Notes under the pieces: generated by a model
Database searches by the model: none
Seen by the model: the letters and a program-made list of their open reading frames with translations, nothing else
Told to the model about the DNA's origin: nothing
Program-made: the position numbers and the translations under genes
Origin: Gigaspora margarita
Lineage: Eukaryota > Glomeromycota > Glomeromycetes > Diversisporales > Gigasporaceae
Assembly: GCA_009809945.1 (NCBI GenBank)
Contig: WTPW01000086.1
Location: forward strand, 414,858-478,857
DNA: 64,000 bases
Direction of reading: 5' to 3'
In this document: one piece after another, positions 11,946 through 23,877 of the stretch
Layout of the letters: every line of letters begins with the position of its first letter
How positions within the stretch are numbered: the stretch's first letter is position 1

Positions 11946-12104
11946 CATAAGTGGTATAAGCAATATAATTGTTATAAGCAGTATAAGTGGTATAAGCATT
12001 GTAAGCAGTATAAGTGGTATAAGCGTTATAATCATTACAAGTGGTATAAGCATTATAAGCATTATAAGCAATATAAGTGGTATAAGCATTATAAGCGGTA
12101 TAAG
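11946..12104. repeat. Minisatellite of ATAAGNNGT-type words, left part
   Basis: Short units such as GTGGTATAAGC and ATTATAAGC, about 9-12 bp, repeat more than 15 times. Several frames stay open across it only because the repeat lacks stops. The array continues at 13012-13092 after two transposon insertions. Confidence 0.85.
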
Positions 12105-12298
12105 CAGTATTTAAAATTTAATTTTATTTTAATATGCAGAAAAACTTAGCAATTCTTGCAAATATAATAAAAAAATCAAAAAATTATCAGCAACATGCAC
12201 AACACATAATAAAATCTGCAGATTCCTAAAAATTTTTGCTTGTGGAATTAATTTTCAATCTGCATTCTGCAAATTCTGCATATAGATTTTAAACACTA
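12105..12298. mobile_element. hAT-like MITE inside the minisatellite
   Basis: Ends are CAGTATTTAAAATTTAA and TAGATTTTAAACACTA, related to the element at 19938-20802. The 8-bp flank GGTATAAG is identical on both sides (12097-12104, 12299-12306). Because that word is also a minisatellite unit, the TSD alone is not decisive, but the junctions are exact. Confidence 0.7.
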
Positions 12299-12306
12299 GG
12301 TATAAG

Positions 12307-13009
12307 TCAGGAATAGTAAATAACCTGGTCATTTGCTAATTTTTCAAATGACCTCAAAATGACCAGCCATTTGAGGTCATTCAAATTTTGGTCATTTGGA
12401 AATAACTCATGACCAAATGACTATGGTCATTTCCAAATGACTGGGATCATTTGGTCATTAGATTATTTTGCATAGAGTTGACATCCAAAAAACTTGTATA
12501 ATGCATGTTTTAAATAATATATATGTTTGTATCAATTCTCAATTCATGTCAATTAACATGCCATTTGTGAATTCAAAAATGATTTATATCATTTTATAAT
12601 TGGTAAATTATTATTCACAAACTTTTTTTTTTTAAAATAAGCCAATATATTATTTTATGTCTACTATTTTTTTTAATCACTTTATACATGACCTTATGAT
12701 TCTTGCTTTACAAAGAAATGAATAGGTTATTTAGGCAAAATACAAATAGCAATTATTCATCAAAATAATAACTAGTTATTTGGCATCATTAGTTATTTAT
12801 CAAGTGCAATAATTTTTATTGGATAGTATCTAATGATGTTTCATTTATAGAGAACAATAATTAATTTTGATTGGCTAAAAGTATTGGATAATCAATTAAC
12901 AAGAGTTAAATGACCTTCTTAAGTTATTTTGGTCATTAAATGACCAATAACTGGTCATTTGTCATTTGGATCATTTTGGTCATTTAAAGTCATTTACCAT
13001 CTCTAGTAG
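12307..13009. mobile_element. Second hAT-like element next to the first
   Basis: Inverted ends (AGGAATAGTAAATAACCTGG on the left; ATTTACCATCTCT on the right) enclose many copies of GGTCATTTG/CAAATGACC in both orientations, clustered within about 150 bp of each end. The minisatellite resumes directly after it. The TSD is imperfect, so the boundaries are good to a few bases only. Confidence 0.6.
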
Positions 13010-13011
13010 AA

Positions 13012-13092
13012 GTGGTATAAGCATTATAAGCATTATAAGTAGTATAAGTGTTATAAGCATTATAAGCAGTATAAGCATCATAAGCGATATGA
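13012..13092. repeat. Minisatellite, right part
   Basis: About eight units of GTATAAGCATTATAAGC-type sequence continue the array that ends at 12104. Confidence 0.8.
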
Positions 13093-13465
13093 ACTATTCT
13101 AAATGTCTAACTTCTCAAATAATAATAACAATATATGAAATACTAAAGATAATAACAAAATAAAAATAATAATAATAAATGTACTAATAAAATAATGTTA
13201 ACTATTCTATAACAGTTGTAAAATATTATGAAGATAGATTTTTTAAATTATGCATAAATTGTAAAATATAACAGATAAAAATATAAATGCATATATAAAC
13301 TAACATCTGGTTAATTATAAAGTCCTAATTGTTTATTTGTTCTATCTCAAGTTTTTTGAATAGGTTTGCAAAAGTCTTTAACCTAGTTTTATGCATGTAT
13401 TTCAAATAATTTAATTGTATCATTAGCTAGATCTTTATCATATATTATATAATAAAGTTTTAAAA

Positions 13466-14182
13466 GGGGTACTGCTATTTACACAATGGTTTTTGCTATT
13501 TGCACCATGGATTTTGTATAACATTAGATCATTAATCAACTTTTTCTATTAGCACCATGGTATAGTTACATAAACATTTAAAAAAATCTTATTTTATACT
13601 CCTTTATATTTTTAATCTAAAAAAAAAAGATGAGTTTTTATTGGTGCAACATTAAACTAGTCTAAGGTTATACAAAAATTGCAAAAATCTACATATTGTT
13701 AATCTACAAAAAGGTGAGTTTTTTTATTGGCACAACATAAAAATAGCCCAAAATTATACAAAATTGCAAAATCCTGGTTTGCATTATATTAAGGCCTTAA
13801 GAAATTAGGGTAAGGGTTGGCCCATATTATGAAGTTAGAGTTAAAGTTGGCCCGTATTATAAAATTAGGTTAGCAGGCCTACTAGAACATTCTAACCAGT
13901 CCAAAGATTACACAAAAATTGTAAAAACTTATCCTGCACCCCTACATGTTTGTTAATCTACAAAAAAGGTGAGTTTTTATTGGTACAATATTAAAAAAGC
14001 CCAAGATTACACAAAAATTGTAAAAATTCTTCCTTATATATTGTTAATCTACAAAAAAAGAGGAGTTTTTATTGGTGCAATATATATTACCATGTTGCAC
14101 ATAGAAAAGTTGATTAATAGTCTAAAGTTACATAAAATCCATAGTGCAAATAGTAAAAACCATGGTGTAAATAGCAGTACCC
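13466..14182. mobile_element. Long-TIR element with internal repeats, TTTAAA-type flanks
   Basis: The TIRs are about 90 bp, from GGGGTACTGCTATTTACAC to the mirrored GTGTAAATAGCAGTACCC. They share GCACCATGGATTTT and TTAATCAACTTTT. TTTAAA-like sequence flanks both sides, so the TSD may be TTAA or TTTAAA. Inside, a unit beginning GTTAATCTACAAAAA and continuing GGTGAGTTTTTATTGG recurs about four times (near 13610, 13695, 13945 and 14045). There is no transposase. Confidence 0.75.
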
Positions 14183-14189
14183 TTTAAAA

Positions 14190-15130
14190 TCTTTTCCATA
14201 ATTGTTCAATATCTTTTTCGCATTGTCCAGTTATAAAGAAGATACTGGAAACTTTTTCTAAAAGAATTTTTTTTTGCTGGGTCCATTAATGGTGTCCATT
14301 TAATTTTTGCACCAGATGTTTTAGGATCACTATATTATATAATAAATTAATATTAATAATTATAGTTAAAAATATATACTGCAAATAAAAACTTGTGCTA
14401 GTTATAGCAGATTATTATATATTATAGATTTTATTTTATAGTACTCAAATCTAAAATAAATCATAGTATAAAATTAATATACAATACCTATATTGATTTT
14501 TTGGAATAATACTCATTCTTTTTGTTAAGAATACATACAGTAAATAGTACATGATTATGTTGAAACCCTATTTGCCAGCCATCTTCTCCAACTCAAATTA
14601 TGAATTTATTACTCTAATTGTGCCCAATTTTTGAAGTTGGCACAATCATCATAGTGATCTAGGCATTTTTAATATTTCTAATCAATGTTGGAATTCTTAA
14701 AGTTCCGATGAAAACCGAATTAGAAAAGCATCTACATATAATTTCTAGTGGGCATCATAATAGTCACTGAATTGTATTTGACCAATTAAATTAAACAATG
14801 AATATTAAAGTTTATTAGTGTTAAGATTAAATTTAGGGTTAAATTAAAGTTGGGAAAGAGCAATAATGTAAATAGTAAAACTTTACAAGAAAAATTGTTT
14901 TTTTTTTGCTAAAATACAAAGGGTGATCTCATAAGAAAAATTTTAAGCAATCATGAGTTTCGAAAATATTCACTGTTGCTTTTGGCATAATATTGCACAA
15001 ATGTTACATCTTATTGCAGGATAAAATTGACCAATTGCATTCAGGAACTGCAAATAGATTCAGTCTATATTTAAATTAGCTTAAGATTTATGTACTAAGT
15101 GATAAGTACTTCTATTTCATTAAAAAACAA
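14190..15130. other. AT-rich stretch with no gene seen
   Basis: No open frame beyond chance length and no inverted repeat obvious by eye. Confidence 0.4.
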
Positions 15131-15136
15131 CATGAT

Positions 15137-15210
15137 TGACCTATGGGTCAATAGCGATATGATAACGCACCATGTCCTAATCATAAGGTTGTCGATTCGA
15201 GTTATACTGG
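15137..15210 (+). pseudogene. tRNA-Arg(CCT)-like relic or tRNA-derived SINE head
   Basis: A D-arm-like TGGGTCAATAGCGATATGAT, an ATG/CAT stem closing the 7-base loop TCCTAAT (anticodon CCT) and a B-box-like GGTTGTCGATTCGAGT occur in the order and spacing of a tRNA-Arg(CCT). Acceptor and T stems do not pair well, so it is not a working tRNA. The downstream sequence could be a SINE body, but only one copy is seen here. Confidence 0.5.
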
Positions 15211-15489
15211 AAGGCAAAAGCCGTGCCATGATCGCAATTAAATTAAATACAAAACCTCCTGGGATGCACATGAAGATAAATTAGGCAACCTTTGGCTGAA
15301 ACTATGACACTTCAGAAAAAGGATATTTTGATGAAATTCTGATCGAAAATGAAAACTATCGCCACTGGTGAACTTCAGTTGCAAACAATAATATATAATT
15401 AATTACTATAACTCATGTATATTCTATAAAATGTGGTGACCTTACAAAAGTTAGGATGCACTATTAGTTAATTAAATTGTTAAATAAAT

Positions 15490-15670
15490 TCGGTTTCACC
15501 CCCTAAGTGCAAGTACTGTATAAAATCTATAAATACATGATACGGTTTGATCACAGCTTATAAGAGCACTATATAATTTATTTTCTATAAATGCAAACCT
15601 CCTCTGAGTGCACATTTTAATTTTTTTCACTATGGTCTTGACGGGATGCACTTAAGGGATGTGTGACTGT
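15490..15670. mobile_element. Degenerate Tigger-like MITE
   Basis: GGTTTCACCCCCTAAGTGCA and TGCACTTAAGGGATGTGTGAC form a loose inverted pair resembling the CAGTCACACNTCCCTNAGTGC ends of pogo-type MITEs. Internal ATGCAAACCTCC fits the same pattern. Confidence 0.45.
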
Positions 15671-16402
15671 TGTACGTCATATGGTGTCCTGCAGCAATCA
15701 TGCCAAAGGCTAAAAATTCTTCAAAAAAAAAAAACTGAAATCATTATCAATTGTTGTCATTTGTGAATCAAATTATCAATAATTGATAATGCCAAATCAT
15801 TGTCGCACCTACTATGTATAATTTTTAGTTTAAACTTGGTAGCGAAATCATTTGTATGTGCAGTTTTTAATTTTCAGAGTAAAAAGAGTTGTGTGTAAAA
15901 ATTAAAATCAATAGACAGCGGTATAGCTAGGTTATATTAGAGCAATGTAGAACCTATCGGCTAAAATTTCACAAGAAACATTTGTTTTAAGCTACAGAAA
16001 GTGATTACTAATTAAAATTTAGATCTATTCTAAGTTTTTTTTGTAAAACAAAAAGCAGATTCGTTTTTTCGATTTGATTTTTACGATTTTTATATTACAA
16101 CTGATCTTTAAATTTGATTAGTTAAAATTATAGCGGCAGTCCAATTTTTTTATGGGGTCACTACGGTTGTAAGATGTTGTTTTTATTGGTAGTTTCTGTT
16201 GGTAAGTCTTAGGCAGTTTAATAAAAAAGAATGTAAATCGACCAATACTACCAACCACATAATATTTGAGAGATGTGCATTGATTAATGAGTCATTTGTA
16301 AAAGCTTACGAAAAAATTGTAATGCCAAACCCTAACTTAAAGCATTTGAAAGATTCAAAATTAACAAATAAGTGACGCACTTTGAAAACTGTTTAAATAT
16401 AA

Positions 16403-16605
16403 TTTGGCCAATTTTATTTTGACCCGGGTCAAAGTGAAAATTTAAGGCCGGAATTATATTAATAATGGTCAGAATTATGTTATTTCCGACTAGGGGTTTT
16501 TTAATATAAAAACATAGCTGTGATTAACGTAATTCCGGCCCAAACTAACCCTAAATTCTAAGAGGGGGTTATTTTGAACCGGGTCAAAATAGAATTTCCC
16601 ATATC
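16403..16605. mobile_element. MITE with TTTTGACCCGG ends
   Basis: CCAATTTTATTTTGACCCGG on the left and CCGGGTCAAAATAGAATTTC on the right are inverted. An inner pair, GGCCGGAATTA and TAATTCCGGCC, is nested inside. No clear TSD. Confidence 0.65.
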
Positions 16606-16810
16606 ATTTTACTATGTTTAATTATAAATCTGAAAAACAATCCCAGATTCTTGATTTTAATTTTAAACCTCTTATTAAGAAAAAATTACAATATTTGCTT
16701 AATTTCGGACCTCAAACTAGTCGTGATCCATTAATAACAAAAATGTAATTGGTGCATTAAATAGTCGTACGTACATACTGTATAATATCTATAACTTTTA
16801 TCGAAAAAAA

Positions 16811-18285
16811 AATGGCAATAAAATTGTTTGAAATAGCTTCCTTGAACTCCTTGATGTTGAGGAAGATTTTAACTTAATAATTAACGTTGGAGAATCTCAA
16901 AATACTAAAAAATTTCGAGCACATTCAGCAGTTTTAAGATATAGGTCATTATATTTTCGTAATGAATTGGCGAAAATTAATAGGGATAAGAACAACATTA
17001 AAACGGTTAATTTAAACCATATTACTATTCAGCAATTTGAGATTATTATCAAGTAACTATTTTTAATAAGTATTCTTATTTATAATCTTACATTGTTTAA
17101 GATATCTTTGAAATATAAAAAGTATTAATGAAATTTTAAATTCAAAATTAATTGAAGATAAATATATGGTGGAGTAGTTTCATTAGAAAACATTGACACA
17201 TCATTTATTTTTAACCTCATGGTTATTACTTGTGAGTTTTTATTTGAAGAACTGACAAAACATCTTGAGATTTATTTGATTGAAAGCAAAGGCTTCATGG
17301 CTTCGGTTGGATTTTTCTAAAGTATTTCAAAAAAGCTTTCAAAATAATAAATTTCAAGAATTACAAAATTGAAGCAATGATATTATAGTAAAACGCCCAG
17401 AAATGTTTTTTGAATCAGAATATTTTATATCAACTCAGGAAAATGCGTTAATCTCGGTTATTAAACGAGATGACTTACAAATGAAAGAAACAAAATTTTG
17501 GAAACATGTTATTGAATGGGGAATTACACAAAATCCTGGAATAATCTGTAATCTGATCCTAAAAACTGGACCAATGAAAATTTTCTAACTATGAAGACTG
17601 CTTTAGAAAATTATTTACCTCATATTCGTTATTTTAAAATACCTGGTGGTGATGTTGTTGACCATTTACCACCATATCAACAAATGTTAGATAAAAATCT
17701 ATGGGATGACATAATTAAATGATTTTTATCTCCAGACAGACCAGTATTATCAGTAATTCTTCCACCTCGTGTAGTTTTAAAATAAACATCCAAAACGAAC
17801 GAACCATTTTCAATGATCATTAATGAAGCACACGCGGCTGAAATTACTTCATAGATTGATAAAAAGGCTGATGCGTACTCTGCAATAAATAACCCATATG
17901 AATTTAAATTACTTCTTCGTGGAACCAGAGATGGTTTTATTCCCGCATCGTTTTGGAATTTATGCGATAAACAAACAAATCTTGTTGTATTTGTGAAAAT
18001 TAAAGACACTGATGAAATTCTTGGTGGATATAATCCTATTGGTTGGGATAAACCGATTGATCGTAAACATATGAATTGCGAAGAGAGCTTTATTTTTTTC
18101 ATTGAGAAATGGTAAATCGTGTGAAGAATCCAGAATGTGTAATTTGTTGTCATCCTATGTGTGGTCCAGCTTTTGGCGGTAGTATAGTTCGTACATCTGA
18201 TCTAATGATTTATAATAGTTCAACGTTAGAATAGATGAATACGAAATATTTCAGATTAGTAAAACGTCATAAATTTTAAATATTA
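16811..18285 (+). pseudogene. BTB-BACK-TLDc protein, decayed
   Basis: The N-terminal part reads EEDFNLIINVGESQNTKKFR then AHSAVLRYRSLYFR, a BTB/POZ domain. It is followed by a candidate intron starting GTAACT at about 17055. The BACK-like middle (17330-17590) includes RPEMFFESEYFISTQENA and WKHVIEWGITQNPGI. From 17880 a TLDc domain reads FKLLLRGTRDGFIPASFW, NLCDKQTNLVVFVKIKDT and GGYNPIGWDKP, ending with CVICCHPMCGPAFGG. Stops at about 17720, 17782 and 17850, plus a frame break near 18110, make it a pseudogene unless the assembly is poor. The family usually acts as a ubiquitin-ligase adaptor (BTB) fused to an oxidation-resistance-type domain (TLDc). It is strongly expanded in Glomeromycotina, to my knowledge. 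Confidence 0.85.
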
Positions 18286-18289
18286 AGGG

Positions 18290-19937
18290 GTCATCTTTAA
18301 GTTTTAACAATATTATGAATAACTAGGTTTAACCAAAAGAAGCATGAGATCTTATCATTCGAAATATACAATATTTTACTGTTATAATTAAATATTTTCG
18401 TAACATAACTTATAGTTTATTTTTATTACAAGTAGTATCAAAAAAGGCACTGAATTAAATATATTAGATCAGAGATATAGTTTAATTAAACTTTTTTTTG
18501 CTTAGAGCAATAACTTTAAAATTTTTGGGAAAATAAATATAGGTACGTAATTGCAAAGGAAACAAAAAATTGGTTTCACTGAATGGCCAATTACCAATAA
18601 AACTATAGATAAAGAATATATAATTAATATGATATTGATTTAAATTACTAAAGTTTCTAATAGCTTGCAATTATTAAGCGAAACTTTTTTATGAGGAATA
18701 GCCTAAAATTATAAAGACGGAAGCAAAAACTACCAACAAAAATTGAAACCGCTAGTCAGAAATAAGAACTAAAAGATAAGGTTAGATATATAATAATTTT
18801 CATAATGTCAAAACAATGCTTTGAATTTCATGTTTGTTAGACATTGTTATTATTATTTATTATTACTAAACACAGAATTTCAACTTATATTAGAAGCAGA
18901 AGTTTTTCGACATCTACGTATTGCCATATAAAAGTAAATTTCAAATTAATTTACCCATGACTATTAGAAAAAAAAATAATTTACCAGTTTATATTTATTT
19001 AGAAAACAACCAGAAATCAGGCACCTTAAATTTGATGTCGTTATTCTGGCCTCAACATCTATTTTTTGATTATTAAATAGACAAAGATGAAGAAGTTACT
19101 AGGTTTCGCATGATTCGTCAGCTCGAAAACTTCAATTTTCACCTAATTATAAATCATCATATTTATTTTGTTTCGTGTTAACAATGTTGTACAGTTACTA
19201 TGGATAAAAATGGATCAAAAAGACAACAAGATACGAATCAATTATTTTATCGACTGTCCGGTCCTAGTTCAAAACTTCAGTTCAAAATCATGTCCTAAAA
19301 AACCTAACTCACAAATTTTTTATTTTGATTTTAAGTATTTTATAATAGTTAAATATGCAAGCAGATAAATCTGTTTAGGATTTGAATTCAATTTTCATTT
19401 TATTTAAATGTAATTTTGAACTTTTCCTAAACGAACTACTTATGGAACAGAAAATAAAAAAAAATTAGCAAAAAATTCTTCGGGAAGATTTGATTAGATA
19501 TTTACCTCGAGGCCTTTCATAACACATGTTATTTTTTTTATATTACATTAGAGTATTAAGTGTGAAGCGAATAAAAAAACCTAATTTTGCCACATATGTG
19601 TGAAAAATATGTAAAAAATTATATATTTATGATTTGATATAAAAACCTTTGTACTATATTCTGACGAATCATTAAATGTTCTCTGCTATGCACCATATCA
19701 GCCGATTTGCAAAGTACCCCAAATTTTTGTAACCCCAAATTTGCGAACATCCAATCAAATTAATGAATTTTACATAATCAATCTTATTAACGACAAAGCA
19801 GTCATATAAAACTTCCGGTAAGTCATGTAATAACCTATCACGAAACTTTGTCAGACAGTCGCCCTTAAGTTCAACTTTTCTGATCAAAAAATATTTTTAA
19901 CTGATCAAAAAATAACGTAGACATAGCTTATAGCAAC
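18290..19937. other. Stretch without a recognisable gene
   Basis: A 71-residue minus-strand frame at 19672-19887 (MIRKVELKGDCLTKFRDRLL...) has a somewhat protein-like composition. It has no motif I recognise and no supporting exon; I leave it unassigned. Confidence 0.35.
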
Positions 19938-20802
19938 CAGTGTTTAAAATTCAAATCTAAAGTTATGTTCTCAAAAGAACATAATTTAAATTTTTATTGT
20001 TCTCAAAAACTTTTTAATGTTCATTATATATTAAATAAATTGAATATTAATTTTTAAAAAATGTTCATATTCTATACTTACAATTCACATACTAAGTTTA
20101 TACTTATCTATTAATAATTTTTTAAAGTTTGTATATAATTCTTCATATTTTTTCAATATAACACAATATATTATACAATTCAATTTCTAATAATTTTGTT
20201 AAATTTCAAGTGCTTTTCATATTTGCTTATAATAAAACAAGATTTTCTATAATATTTTACTAATGCTACTATTGGTTAATGTGATAAATTAGAATCAAAT
20301 TACTTTGTTATTTAACTATTTAAATGTCATACTAACAAATACTTTGTATCTTTTTGCTTGCTTAGTATTAGCATATCATTTGACACAAATCATCTATATA
20401 AGTTTATACAATAATAATACTTTCTATATAAAAAACACACTGCACAATTAACGAATGTTTTATTTTAAAAATCTTTAAAGATGATTTTCTTAATATTTAT
20501 TTGTTATCTATATTGTCTAACTTTAAATATATGTACTATACATAGTATGTGTATGTATATACATATGTACATATGTACATACATATACATATTTATGCAG
20601 AATTTGTCATAAACAAATTACATTATCAAATTGATGAACATTTTATATAATTTATTGTTCTTATTAATAAATCTAGAACATAAAAATTTTATAAATGTTC
20701 TCTTTGAACCATCAAATAAGAGAACCTTTTCTAAATATCAATGTTCTTAAAAAAATTCAAATGTTCATTGAGAACCATGAGAACATTGAATTTTAAACAC
20801 TG
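19938..20802. mobile_element. hAT-like non-autonomous element, perfect 8-bp TSD
   Basis: Ends CAGTGTTTAAAATTCAA and TTGAATTTTAAACACTG are inverted; GTTCTCA/TGAGAAC words repeat near both ends. The 8-bp TSD ATAGCAAC is perfect (19930-19937, 20803-20810). The CAGTG start and 8-bp TSD are characteristic of hAT. The interior is AT-rich with a TACATATG microsatellite near 20540-20600 and no transposase. Confidence 0.9.
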
Positions 20803-21168
20803 ATAGCAACAATAAAAAACAGATCTTGTTGAAATGAACCTACATGATTTGTAATCGCGAAAGAGTTAGTGGTAACTATTTTATTTAAGCACGCAGTTGA
20901 TTTTTTTTTTATAAAAGAAAAAGTTTTTGAATTGTAATATTTTAAATAATAAACTCCTAACAGAATAGCTTGTGGTTTTTGTTTTTTAGGGATTAAAGAG
21001 TACCGTTGAGCATTTAAACTTAGATCTAGATGTAGCGAATGTAATTTTATTTGGTTTTTGTGACGTGTTTGGGTTTGTTACCCATAGGTGATAGTTTAAA
21101 GTCATAGATAATAGAATTTATTGTAATTTAAATAGGTGTAGTTTTAACTTTCTTGAAAATAAAATAAA

Positions 21169-21357
21169 TACAAGTCACTCTCGTTATAGTATAGTGAAGA
21201 TAAATTCAAAACCAGTCTATATAAAAATCCTCTCGATATAGNGAATTACTAATAACCTCTCGATATAGCGAATTACTAATAACCTCTCGATAAAATGAAA
21301 NTTTTAAAAATTTTTACTATGAAACGGACTACTTTACTATAACNAGTTTGACTTGTA
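21169..21357. mobile_element. Short TIR element with CTCTCGATATAG repeats
   Basis: TACAAGTCACTCTCGTTATA and TATAACNAGTTTGACTTGTA are inverted ends. Inside, CCTCTCGATATAGCGAATT recurs three times as direct repeats of about 30 bp. It looks like a Tc1/mariner- or pogo-type MITE. Confidence 0.6.
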
Positions 21358-21497
21358 AATGTAACTAGTATATATAATAAATATATGATTTGATTGGTCA
21401 ATGCTCACGTGTAAATCTAAATTTGGTGACCTAAATAAAAAGGCCCAATTTTACAAATCGGCGCATATGCAGAACTTGACATCTATTAAAATAAACA

Positions 21498-22085
21498 TGT
21501 AAAAAATTTTCGAAAAGCTTTCAAATAATTTTCTTGAACTTTTTGAAGATTAATATTTTAAAATAGCCCTCATAGTTAAAAATATTTTCATTAGAATAAT
21601 TTTGAGGATCAAATGGAATGTCGGGATTTTATACATTTCCAAGTTTTAACAATTATTGTAAATTATTATTTGAAAACTTTTTGGCATATACATTATTAAA
21701 AAAATTCAATCGAAGCCATTAAATTTTATGATTTTCTAAATTTTTTTATAATGATATTAAATAGCAGTTTGAAATATATTATTTTTGTCATAAAATTTTA
21801 TATGATATTAAGAATATTATATGATTATTCACCATTTACAACCATATTAACGAATGCAAGAGCAAAATCTATGGGATGAATAAATAAAAGACTTCTATTT
21901 CCAAACAAATTAACATTATTATTTTCAACAATTATTATGAACACATATAGCTGAAATTACTTATGGATCTTTTTGCTCCTGCTTCATTTTGGAATTTATG
22001 CAATAAGCAAACAAATATTGTTGTATTGTAAAGGCTAGACGGATATAATCCCATTTGATGGGATAAATCAATTGATTATAGACGT
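21498..22085 (+). pseudogene. Second, heavily decayed BTB/TLDc relic
   Basis: Near 21510 a frame reads approximately LSNNFLELFED, the usual start of these BTB proteins. Near 21850 MQEQNLWDE matches QMLDKNLWDD of the pseudogene at 16811-18285. Near 21965 the words APASFWNLCNKQTNIVVL match its TLDc domain, followed by GYNP and GWDK words in shifted frames. Most of the body is deleted. Confidence 0.65.
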
Positions 22086-22352
22086 ACGAGTCGAGTGCGA
22101 CGAGTGTTCTATTAACACTTGTCTGTAATTTAGATAATAAGTTATATATATTATGAATTGATTATATATCGAAAATTTGGAGTACTTAATTAACGAAATC
22201 CTTTATTTTTTTTTTTTAATATCTTTAACATAACAATTTCTGGATTTTCATCGTACCATACTTCAAGTAGGAAAAATCCATGATCTTGACACATAAATTT
22301 TTAAGACTATCACGAATGTTTTCAAGTTTTTTTTTAGCATCCTTATATCAGC

Positions 22353-23240
22353 TAGGGATGAGAATCGATTCTAAAAACTTTAATCGATGATCGAATCGGT
22401 TATGATCGATTTATAATCGATAATCGAATCCTATATATATGTTGTTATCACTTATTACTATCACCATCATAATCATCAACAAAAATATCATTATTATCAG
22501 AGATATAATCTAATTTCACTAAATCTATCATCCTCAGATAATGTACTTTGTTGGTTTTCAAGTTGACGAAGTTGTAGTAGCCATGCCGATAAAGTTAGAA
22601 ACAAAAAAAAAACTTACTTTATACAAATAAATTGAACAATAATAAAAAGCTTAATCATTTTGGGCAATATTATTTATTCATTCGTGTAAAAAATTAAGCC
22701 TTAATTATTTGGGCAATATTATTTATTCATTCGGTAAAAATTAAGGCTTAATTATTTGGGCAATATTATTTATTCATTCGTGTAAAAATTAAGAAACGGT
22801 CTTAAAAATTAAAAATAATAAACTTAGCCACTATAATATGGCTGGCTATAAACTATAGGCTTAAAATTTAATAAAACAATACGCCTTATATTTAACAAAC
22901 ATATAGCTGTAATAATTACTTACCAGAGAATATTTAAAAATAATTAAGTAAATAACTTGCGAAATAAAGATGGCTGAGTACGAACTAAAGGCTAAGCTAA
23001 ATGACTCATAAAATTTAAAAATAAAAGAGCTGTTTTTTAAAATAAATAAATAACTTGAAAATTAATGAAAGTTTATTATAATTAAAACGATTATACGCCT
23101 AGAATCGATTCTAATTCAAGAATCGATTCAAAAATATGTAATCGTTTCTAGAACGATTAAATCGATTATACAAAAATGAGAATCGATTCTAATTCGATTA
23201 ACGATTAAATCGATTATCAGAGAATCGATTCTTATCCCTA
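22353..23240. mobile_element. hAT-like element inside the VSR-like pseudogene
   Basis: The ends TAGGGATGAGAATCGATTCT and AGAATCGATTCTTATCCCTA are inverted and flanked by a perfect 8-bp TSD, ATATCAGC (22345-22352, 23241-23248). Many ATCGATT words cluster in both subterminal regions. Removing the element restores continuous protein similarity across the site. No transposase. Confidence 0.92.
22640..22795. repeat. Triple tandem repeat inside the hAT-like element
   Basis: A unit of about 53 bp containing GGGCAATATTATTTATTCAT and TTAAGNCTTAATTATTT is repeated three times. Confidence 0.8.
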
Positions 23241-23877
23241 ATATCAGCCAGTATTATGAAACCGGTGCTGGCTTCCTTGTACTTCTAAAGCAATTCGATA
23301 TTTTTGAAAAAAGGCATCAAATTCTAATCCATACAAAAAAAGGAAAACGATACTCAATTATCAGGTTTTTTGAATATCTTTAACTATCCGAATGCATTTA
23401 ATCTGAAATTTGCGAATTCTCAATTCTTTTTTTTAGGTATTGTTACATCCTGTTTCAGTTTTACAATTTTGACTAAAAGATCATTATCTGCATCTTTAAG
23501 TTAAGAAATTCTCGCATTCAATGAATCGATTCTCGATTGTGTATTTGTCATTACAGTATTTTTACATAAAACTATGATTATTTAAAAGCTTGTTTATTAA
23601 TAATATAGTGCATACATATAAGAAATCATACGAGAAAGATAAATGCAAAGACAAATATGATCGTTCATGAGAAATCAAGTTTTGGGTTTAAACTTTTTAT
23701 ATGCATTACATATAATAAATCAACAATCTTATTCATCCGTGACCGCTTCGTGTCTAAATATGATAGCATAGACATAGTTGAAAAAAAAACCTGATGTGGA
23801 TGAAACTTATCCGAAAACTTTATTATTTTTCAAATATTTGCTATTTAGAAAACTCATCAGTTGCTATATTTTATAAT

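Larger units (their letters stand above)
22170..23551 (-). pseudogene. VSR-like (PD-(D/E)XK-fold) endonuclease, split by a hAT-like element
   Basis: The candidate start at 23551 gives MTNTQSRIDSLNARIS, a coiled-coil-like N-terminus continuing DADNDLLVKIVKLKQDV. About 60 codons on, GLEFDAFFQKYRIALEVQG then SQHRFHNTG is followed across the insertion by YKDAKKKLENIRDSLKNLC. In a shifted frame comes DHGFFLLEVWYDENPEIV. The order (acidic residue, E-x-Q-G with following QH, K/R-rich helix, then a hydrophobic strand with W-Y-D-E-N) resembles VSR/restriction-like endonucleases multiplied in AM fungi; that assignment is from memory of the family. Stops, a shift and an 888-bp insertion kill it. The insertion falls at the codons for T-G-stop-Y-K. 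Confidence 0.6.

Noticed and set aside
11907-12149. Three overlapping open frames of 63-80 codons through the ATAAG minisatellite (YKQYKWYKHYK-type peptides)
   Set aside because: They arise because the repeat has no stop codons in several frames; there is no start context, domain or exon support.
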